From: Styela clava
Taxonomy: Eukaryota; Chordata; Ascidiacea; Stolidobranchia; Styelidae
DNA: 64,000 nucleotides
Direction: 5' to 3'
NCBI RefSeq assembly: GCF_964204865.1
Contig: NC_135260.1
Coordinates: 3,410,001-3,474,000, forward strand
Made by a program: the position numbers and the translations under genes. Below, one piece after another: positions 56,800 to 64,000 of this stretch. Within the stretch, counting starts at the first letter, position 1. Every line of letters begins with the position of its first letter. The notes beneath the pieces were generated by a model, which did no database searches, was not told the DNA's origin, and worked only from the letters and a program-made list of their open reading frames with translations.

Positions 56800-56945
56800 T
56801 AATAGTAAACGATTTTGTCGATTGCTAACCAAGTTAGTAAACGATTTGGCTTTACTAACCAAGTTAGTAAACAATTTCACACTATTGCAAACAAGTTGGT
56901 AAAAGATTTCAAGATCTACTAAGCAAGTCAGTAGAACAATATCAG
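56800..56945 (+). repeat. Short tandem motif in the BEL leader
   Basis: Four imperfect copies of AACCAAGTTAGTAAACGATT spaced ~30-38 bases, between LTR and gag. Possibly a packaging or translation element; inference only. Confidence 0.6.
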
Positions 56946-57049
56946 AATATTGATGATCAATAAACATGTTATTGTAATTTTGCGAAACTTCACCCTATCA
57001 GTGAATACAAGATATTTATACCAAGAAAAGGGAATATACATTATTAATC

Positions 57050-60000
57050 ATGGCTACAGCAAGATCTACAAATGCAAGTGATGACGTGGACTCTAATTCT
57101 GGTAATGATATGAGAGAAAATCCCAGAAGGTCTGAACGTAGCAGAACACTTACAGAAAAAGGACAAGAATATCAAGTTAAAATGCTTCTGGAAAGGTGTA
57201 AGTCGAAATTTGAATTGTTTTCAAAAATAAGAATGAAGCTCCTGAAAAGTATTGATGATGGTGTCTCATTGCGTACTATAAAAGACGATTTGAAAACCTT
57301 CGAATTATGTTTTCATGGCTATCGTACAGCACATAAGGAGTATGTAGCACTGTTAGTTGATGCCAATGCTATTAATGAAGAAAATGATATTTTCATAAAT
57401 GCTCAACATTTGTTTGAAGAATTTCGTGCTAAAGCGATTGAAGAAATTAGAAGCATCGAGACTGATAAAGATGTCAGTTCTGTACATACCAGTCTTTCAA
57501 GATATTCTCATAGATCTTATTCTTCATCATCGAGTTCATCTGTGGCGTTTAGGCTGGCTGAAATAGCTGCCAAGAAAGCCTCATTACAAGCAGAAGCTAG
57601 TTTTGCTGAAACTGAAGTAAAAATTGCACAAGAGGAGGCAAAATTGAAATCAGAATTAGCACAAGCAGATGCAAAATTGAAGTCAGAACTAGCACAAACA
57701 GAAGCAAAACTCAAAGCTGAAGCTGTAAGGCTTCAAGCAAACGTACAACAAGCTGAAATACAATTACAAGCTGACAAGAGAAGAATGAATCTGCAAAAGG
57801 AAATTGCTAAAGCAGAAGCAGAAGAGAATATTTTTGCTCAAATTGATTGTGAAAATGATAGCTTTAGTAGACGTGATGTGACACATTTTGCACCGAACGA
57901 ACCTTTTGTAGTAAGTCCGCATCAATTCCATACTGCTGAACAAACTGCTTTAACGAATGAAAATTTGGTACCGGCACCTGAAAATACAGCTGTACCATTT
58001 GTTACAAATCATATGAATGCAAATCCTGCTTATTCGAACACTGCTGAAAACGAAGTTTCATATCCATTGAATTTGTCCACTGCACCACAAAACCCATCGG
58101 CAGATGGCGCTAGTAGTTCAGAAATTAAAAGACTAGTTGAAACAGTTGTTGATATTCAACAAAGGGCTTCATTGCCAAATGAAGAACCAGAAGTTTTTGA
58201 TGGTGATTTATTGAAATTTCCTATATGGCTTGGAGATTTTGAAGATCTTATTGAAAGAAATGTTCGAAACCCTAACAGGCGTCTTCGTTATCTTTTGAAG
58301 TATACGACTGGAGATGCAAGAAAGGCTATTGAAGGTTTCATGGGCATAGATGATGAAAACGCATATAATGAAGCAAAAGCGACACTAATGGAGTGGTATG
58401 GCGACTCGGCTACAATATCCAGAGCTTACAAGCAAAGACTGAAGCAATGGCCTATCATACCTATGAATGATGGCGGAAAAGGAATGCGTGAGTTTTGTCA
58501 TTTTCTTACTAGTTGTAAGCTATTGGTAAAAAATTCTACGTTACTGAAGAAATTGGATGATGAAGACTTAATCCAAGTTCTTGTTTTGAAATTGCCAAAG
58601 TCGACAAGAGATAGATGGTCGTCAAATGCATGTGAATATCACAGAAAACATGGAAGCTTTCCACCATTTTCTGAATTCTGTGATCATGTCAAGAAAATAT
58701 CGAAAGTAACTACACTTCCTCTGTATGGAACTGGAGTACTTGATGAACTTGTGGCTAACAATAAGAAAGCTGCAAATGTACCCGTTAGAAGAAGGACTTA
58801 TAATAGAGGTTCTCACTCGTACTCTATTGATGCAAGCGAAGAAGTTCACAGTTCTCGACAAACAGCTAAGTCGAAAACTACCCATTTCTCAGATTCGTGT
58901 GTGTGTTGTAAAGGATCACATGATCTGAATGATTGTACAGCTTTTCTCAAGAAATCTTACAATGACCGAATCGAATTTATCAAGTCAAATGGCATATGTT
59001 TTGCATGTCTAAGAAAAGGTCATCGTTCGAAAGGATGCACCAAAAGAAAGACTTGCAAAACTTGTGGTAAAGGTCACCCTACTGCCATACATTCAGAAGA
59101 ATTCGTTCGCAAGGTCAAGACGAAGATAGATTCAAATGAAGAAAATAGTTTAACGAATGCTGATTGTAAGAAAAGTATAATCTGTCATGCATCAGAAGCT
59201 CGAGAAGTTATTCGAACTACAAGGATTGTACCAATACAAATACTTTGTGCTGATCGACCAAGTAAGAAATTAAAAGTTTATGCAATTTTAGATGAACAAT
59301 CTGATACCACATTCATTTCGGATGATGTCAGACGAAGCTTGGAATCAAATGGATTTAAGGTGAGATTGAACCTTTCTACTATGACCAGTTCGACTGTGGT
59401 GGATTCATACAAGATTATGGGCTTGCAAATTTTAGGTTGTAATGGCCACAAGATAAATTTGCCTCCATGTTACACAAGAGATTCCATCCCAGTAAATCGT
59501 AATCAAATTATAGACAAGAGGGTTCTGAACAAGTATACAAAGTTCCAAGATATTCTAGATGAAATCCCGGACTGTGATCCTAATATTGATATTGGTATAC
59601 TCATTGGCACTGATTGTATGCAAGCATTGCGTCCGTTGCAAATTATATCAGATGCCGACACAGAAAGTTATGCTATCAAAACAGCATTAGGATGGGGAGT
59701 TGTTGGAATGAATGATGCAGTATGTGTTGGTGGATATGCTACCAAAACTTGTAACAAAGTGATATCACATGACCTGTATGCACCTGACATCATTTCTCCT
59801 CAATTTGTACCTATAAATCAAGTTAAAGAAGTCATTAACCCTTTCATGATTTTGAGAAGTTTCGAACAAGATTTCATTGAATGCATGCACAAGAATAATA
59901 TCAAAAAGCAAGAAATTGATGGTACATCGAACAAACCTATTTCTATCGAAGATCGTAGATTTTTGCAGAAGTGTCAATCAAGTATTCACAGGACACATGA

Positions 60001-61258
60001 TGGTCATTATGAGATGTCTCTCCCTTTTCGAAACAAAGAAGTGAAGCTTTCAAACAACAAGCAATTAGCTCTCAGATGCTTACAAGGAATTAAGAAGCGT
60101 TTTGAGAAAGATGAAAGGTTTAAAGAGCTTTATTGTGCATTCATGAAAGATGCAATTGAAAAGGGATATGCTGAGAGATTGTCCGATGGTGACAATGGTA
60201 ATCATGGATATGTATGGTATATTCCACATCATGGAGTGTTTCATCCTTGTAAGCCAAACAAGATCAGAGTTGTATTTAATTGCAGTTCTGAATTTGAAGG
60301 TCAAAGTTTAAATGGGCATTTGCTACAAGGACCAGATCTTACCAACTCACTGATATCAGTACTTGCTCGATTTCGTGAAAAGGAAATTGCGTTCATGACA
60401 GACATCGAATCAATGTTTTATCAAGTTCGAATTAACGAAGAAGACAGAGATTTTGTCAGATTTCTGTGGTGGGACAATGGAGATTGCACGAAAAAACCTA
60501 GTTGTTACAGGATGCGAGTCATGGTGTTTGGTTCTACGTCGAGTCCATCGTGCTGTAATTTTGTCCTCAAGAAGACTGCAGATGACTATGAAAAGGAATT
60601 TGGTGGAGAAGCAGCTCAATTCTTGAGAAAGAATTTCTACGTTGATGATGGTTTAAAGTCAGTTGATAGTGTTGAAGAAGCAACATCGTTGATCAAAGCA
60701 AGTAAGAAAATGTGTGCTAAAGGTGGTTTCAATTTGACAAAATTTGTGTCTAATAATAATGAAGTTTTACAAGCTGTTGATGAGAATGATCGCTCGACAA
60801 AGTTCAAGAATTTAGATCTTGGAAGTAACCCAATACCAGTTGAAAGAGCACTGGGTGTTCAATGGTGTATTGTGGATGACAGTTTCACTTTTCGTATTAC
60901 TTTGAAAGATCGTCCTTTCACAAGGCGTGGAATTCTGTCAACAGTATGTTCAATCTATGATCCGTTCGGATTTATTGCTCCTGTTGTCTTAGAAGGAAAA
61001 CGCATTCTTCAGGAGTTGTGTCGTGATAAGTGCAAATGGGATGAACCCGTTCCAGATAATTTGAAACCAAGATGGGAGCGATGGAGAAATGATCTTCATC
61101 ATCTTGCCGAATTAAAAATTCGACGATGTTTCAAGCCAAGTAATTTTGGTGAAATCAAGGAAACTGAATTACATCACTTTAGTGATGCCTCGACTCGTGG
61201 ATATGGCCAGTGCACCTATTTAAGACTGACCAATCAGAAAAATCAAATTCTAGAGTAG
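57050..61258 (+). CDS. BEL/Pao gag-pol: gag, protease and reverse transcriptase part
   Basis: A 1402-residue frame. A coiled coil rich in Ala/Glu/Lys spans about 175-255. A gag region of the BEL type (DUF1759-like, EPEVFDGDLLKFPIWL near 380) follows. Zinc-knuckle Cys/His clusters lie at about 617-690. An aspartic protease-like site is ILDEQSDTTFIS near 747. Reverse transcriptase follows, with motif A FMTDIE near 1114 and motif C FYVDDG near 1195. The frame ends at TAG 61256-61258, just after HHFSDASTRGYGQC, which is the start of the RNase H region. The rest of pol continues in the frame one base back. Catalytic residues look intact up to the break. Translation would give cytoplasmic particles for replication of the element. 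Confidence 0.92.
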   Translation: MATARSTNASDDVDSNSGNDMRENPRRSERSRTLTEKGQEYQVKMLLERCKSKFELFSKIRMKLLKSIDDGVSLRTIKDDLKTFELCFHGYRTAHKEYVALLVDANAINEENDIFINAQHLFEEFRAKAIEEIRSIETDKDVSSVHTSLSRYSHRSYSSSSSSSVAFRLAEIAAKKASLQAEASFAETEVKIAQEEAKLKSELAQADAKLKSELAQTEAKLKAEAVRLQANVQQAEIQLQADKRRMNLQKEIAKAEAEENIFAQIDCENDSFSRRDVTHFAPNEPFVVSPHQFHTAEQTALTNENLVPAPENTAVPFVTNHMNANPAYSNTAENEVSYPLNLSTAPQNPSADGASSSEIKRLVETVVDIQQRASLPNEEPEVFDGDLLKFPIWLGDFEDLIERNVRNPNRRLRYLLKYTTGDARKAIEGFMGIDDENAYNEAKATLMEWYGDSATISRAYKQRLKQWPIIPMNDGGKGMREFCHFLTSCKLLVKNSTLLKKLDDEDLIQVLVLKLPKSTRDRWSSNACEYHRKHGSFPPFSEFCDHVKKISKVTTLPLYGTGVLDELVANNKKAANVPVRRRTYNRGSHSYSIDASEEVHSSRQTAKSKTTHFSDSCVCCKGSHDLNDCTAFLKKSYNDRIEFIKSNGICFACLRKGHRSKGCTKRKTCKTCGKGHPTAIHSEEFVRKVKTKIDSNEENSLTNADCKKSIICHASEAREVIRTTRIVPIQILCADRPSKKLKVYAILDEQSDTTFISDDVRRSLESNGFKVRLNLSTMTSSTVVDSYKIMGLQILGCNGHKINLPPCYTRDSIPVNRNQIIDKRVLNKYTKFQDILDEIPDCDPNIDIGILIGTDCMQALRPLQIISDADTESYAIKTALGWGVVGMNDAVCVGGYATKTCNKVISHDLYAPDIISPQFVPINQVKEVINPFMILRSFEQDFIECMHKNNIKKQEIDGTSNKPISIEDRRFLQKCQSSIHRTHDGHYEMSLPFRNKEVKLSNNKQLALRCLQGIKKRFEKDERFKELYCAFMKDAIEKGYAERLSDGDNGNHGYVWYIPHHGVFHPCKPNKIRVVFNCSSEFEGQSLNGHLLQGPDLTNSLISVLARFREKEIAFMTDIESMFYQVRINEEDRDFVRFLWWDNGDCTKKPSCYRMRVMVFGSTSSPSCCNFVLKKTADDYEKEFGGEAAQFLRKNFYVDDGLKSVDSVEEATSLIKASKKMCAKGGFNLTKFVSNNNEVLQAVDENDRSTKFKNLDLGSNPIPVERALGVQWCIVDDSFTFRITLKDRPFTRRGILSTVCSIYDPFGFIAPVVLEGKRILQELCRDKCKWDEPVPDNLKPRWERWRNDLHHLAELKIRRCFKPSNFGEIKETELHHFSDASTRGYGQCTYLRLTNQKNQILE

Positions 61259-63306
61259 CACCATTGAAACCTATCACGATACCTCGATTGGAATTGACTG
61301 CGGCACTTGTATCTGTTCGGGTTGGAGTCATGTTGAGGCAAGAATTGAATTTTGTCAACATCAAGGAAACATATTGGACAGACAGTAAAGTTGTTCTTGG
61401 TTATGTTTCAAATGATTCTCGTCGATTTCACATATATGTGGCAAACCGTGTTCAAGAGATTCGTGATCATAGTGAGCCAAATCAATGGTTTTATGTGGAT
61501 ACAAAGAACAAACCAGCTGATGATGCCTCAAGAGGTTTGTGTCCAAAAGATCTACTGACCAAACATGATCGATATCTAAAGGGACCTGATTTTCTGTGGA
61601 AACCACTTACAGAGGAAAAAGAGTTTTCACATGAATTCGAAGAGCTTGATGCTTCGGATCCAGAAATACGTAATTCTGTGACATTTTTGACTGAAGTAAA
61701 AGAGCAATCCTTCCCAAGTCTTTTGGAGAGATTGTCAATGTTTTCAAGTTTATACAAAGCTCAGAGATTTGTTGTCATTTTATGCCGATGGCTGAAAATT
61801 CTTCAAAATCGTAGAAACAAGAATTTGACTTCATCTTTTGATTCAATAACTGTACAAGAGATGGAAGATGCTAAGAAGATAATTTTAAAACTTATGCAGT
61901 GTCAAGTGTATCCAGATGAAATCGAAATATTGAACAAACCTAAGAAATTCGATACTGTAAAGAAATCTTCATCATTATTCAAGCTTGATCCATGTATAAG
62001 ATCTGATGGATTGTTGAGAATTGGAGGAAGATTGAAAGATTCAAGTTTGCCTGAAGAATTGAAGCATCCTGTCATATTGCCCAAGTCTCATCATATTACA
62101 ATTCTTATAATCAAGCATTTTCATGAAGTCGTGAAACATCAAGGACGTGGAATTACACTCAATGAAATAAGATCTGCTGGATTTTGGATAGTTTCTGGCA
62201 TTGCTGCTGTCTCAAGTTTCATACATCACTGCACAAAATGTAGGAGACTTAGAGGAACATTTCAAGAACAGAAAATGGCTGATTTACCAAAAGACAGAAT
62301 GGATGATAGTCCATGTTTTTCATTTTGTGCTACAGATTTATTTGGCCCCTTCATTATCAAAGAAAGGAGAAAAGAACTCAAGAGATATGGAGTTTTATTT
62401 ACATGTATGGCATCGCGTGCTGTTCGTGTTGAAATCGCCCCAAGTTTAGAAACCGACAGCTTTATAAATGCTCTAAGAAGATTTATTTGCAGAAATGGGC
62501 CAATCAGACAACTGAGATGTGACCGTGGAACCAACATGGTTGGAGCATCAAGAGAATTAAAAGAGGGTCTACAGGCAATGAATCATTCAAAAATTCAAGA
62601 AGTTTTACTTAGAGAAAATTGTGATTATTTCCCATTCAAGTTCAATGTCAGCGCTGCAAGTTATCAGGGAGGTGTTTGGGAACGTCAAATTCGTAGTATT
62701 AGAGCAGTTCTTTCATCCATCCTGGAAAAGAATGGAAGGCAACTAGATGAGGATTCTCTTCGCACTCTGATGGCAGAGGCTGAAGCAGTTGTCAATGGAC
62801 GTCCTCTAGTTGTGGATAATTTGTCATGTCCTGATTCACCACTGCCTCTGACGCCTAATCATTTGTTGACTGCGAAGACAAGACTTGTATTACCACCACC
62901 AGGTGTATTTGGAAGGGAAGATTTGTACTCGCGTAAAAGATGGAGGAGAGTGCAGCATTTAGCCAATGAATTTTGGATTCGATTTCGTAAAGAATATTTA
63001 CAATCACTCCAAGTTCGTCAAAAGTGGAACAAAGTTCAACGTGACCTCAAAATTGGTGATATTGTCATAGTCGTTGACGAAATTACACCAAGAAATCAGT
63101 GGAAGATGGCAAGAATTGTTGATGTCTATCCCGGTGCAGATGGTCATGTTCGAAGAGTTCGAGTTCACATAGGAGATTCAACACTCGATGAGAGAGGAAA
63201 GCGTATAAAGGATGTTCTCTTTCTTGATCGTCCAATCCAAAAGTTGATTCTTTTTTTGGAGAGTGGAGATACAAGAGAAGATTCCCGACGAGGGAGCCAG
63301 AAATAG
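61259..63306 (+). CDS. BEL/Pao pol: RNase H remainder and integrase, out of frame with the upstream part
   Basis: Open from 61210 (698 codons from a GTG), but homology to BEL pol starts near 61247 with SRVAPLKPITIPRLEL, so it has no start of its own. RNase H-like motifs include WTDSKVVLGYV and PADDASRG. Integrase zinc-binding H-H-C-C follows (HITILIIKHFH, CTKC). The catalytic triad is Asp at 62335 (TDLFGPF), Asp at 62521 (CDRGTN) and Glu at 62680 (VWERQ). A C-terminal DUF5641-like part has LTPNHLLTAKT. The switch lies around a run of five A at 61237-61241. One lost base or a programmed -1 shift could explain it; the heptamer is not a classical slippery site, so mutation is more likely. Confidence 0.9.
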
Positions 63307-63362
63307 ACATTGTGAAATTGTAATTTTATTTTAGTATAGAAATAGCATTTCTAGGGGAGCCA

Positions 63363-64000
63363 TGTAAATGATGGCTCAGCCGTCATTTTATTTATTGCCC
63401 TTTGTCGCCTCATTGTGGTACTTTAAATTGTTGCGCAAGTTTGTCTCGTGGTTGCGCCATTTTCAGGATTTTGTTGAACAGGCTGACAGGGTTTGTGCTT
63501 CTCTGATTTGGTCTAATATATTATTCTTTTCCATACAGTTAAGATTGTTTAATGTTAAATATTGAAGTACCTGCTTGTTTGTGATATTATTAGCCGAAAA
63601 AATCGGTAAGTCATATTTTATGTGAAGATATTTCTGTATTTAGGAATTCATTTGCTGAGTGTTCCTACTTGCTTAATATATGATTTTCATTCCAAATTCA
63701 TATTAGTATAGAATAAGTAAAACACTGTGTGGACAAGTTATTGTCTGCTCTTTATTCATAAGTTATTCATGCCTTCTTTATCGTGTGATCAAGTACCGGT
63801 AGCCTATACTGTATTTTGCCAATGTCTCTGGTATTTTTAGATCATCACTGTTGTGTTTTGATTATAAGTTTTACTCTTATTTTAATTGCAGTTTACACAC
63901 TTCTTCAATTCATTGAGACTTTATATTGGAACATTTCATCAGTCCACTGAGACACTATTTTGGAACGCTTCATAACATCTAAGTTATTTCATTTGGTCAT
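63363..64000 (+). repeat. BEL 3' LTR, cut by the window end
   Basis: Begins TGTAAATGATGGCTCAGCC. Lacks the foldback insertion and so shows the original target GTTTGTGCT once. It lacks five bases present at 56594-56598 in the 5' LTR. Confidence 0.93.

Larger units (their letters stand above)
50292..64000 (+). mobile_element. BEL/Pao LTR retrotransposon, right LTR runs off the window
   Basis: 5' LTR from 50292 (TGTAAATGATGG), split by a foldback element at 50429-56097 and resuming at 56107. 3' LTR starts at 63363 after a purine-rich GGGGAGCCA. The 5' LTR matches the 3' LTR to at least 56612; over ~638 shared bases I see one substitution (56137 region, T/A) and one 5-base indel. Such similarity means recent insertion. 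Internal part: leader, gag-pol frame, a frame break, then RNase H-integrase frame. LTR end, primer site and target duplication cannot be fixed without the missing right end. Confidence 0.93.

Overview
This is a 64 kb piece of an animal nuclear genome. It is AT-rich, has spliced genes with GT-AG introns, and is saturated with DNA transposons. No host was given. A tRNA-derived SINE, a BEL/Pao retrotransposon, many hAT elements, CD20-like four-pass membrane genes and a local array of novel receptor genes fit an invertebrate deuterostome. An ascidian tunicate is my best guess, but that is inference.

Layout. (1) 1-1550: a foldback-like element whose inverted arms are 37-bp minisatellites. (2) About 2990-25900: three tandem ~7-8 kb duplication units on the + strand. 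Each carries one five-exon gene for a type I membrane protein of 284-296 residues: split signal peptide, two six-cysteine ectodomain exons, one transmembrane helix, and a short tail with two conserved tyrosines. I rebuilt all three genes exon by exon; splice sites and phases agree (1,1,1,2). The tail is almost invariant while the ectodomain has diverged strongly, the pattern expected of paired recognition receptors. (3) About 26-34 kb: gene-poor, made of hAT, mariner-like and other MITE copies. (4) 34.6-46.6 kb: three minus-strand genes for four-transmembrane MS4A/CD20-like proteins. One has an intron; two are single-exon. Two end in PPxY motifs. (5) 46.7-50.3 kb: repeats, a doubled 93-bp block carrying CRE sites, a 146-bp near-perfect hairpin and a full tRNA-SINE. 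(6) 50.3-64 kb: a young BEL/Pao element whose 5' LTR is split by a 5.67 kb foldback element with 72-bp-repeat arms and a perfect 9-bp target duplication. The foldback core holds further nested hAT elements. The right LTR runs off the window.

The two gene clusters are the host content. Most of the rest is transposon sequence, much of which can be ordered in time by nesting, target duplications and empty sites in paralogous copies. The strongest candidates for something undescribed are the three-gene receptor array and the two foldback elements with minisatellite arms. Identities are read by eye from the sequence; no alignment or database search was run.
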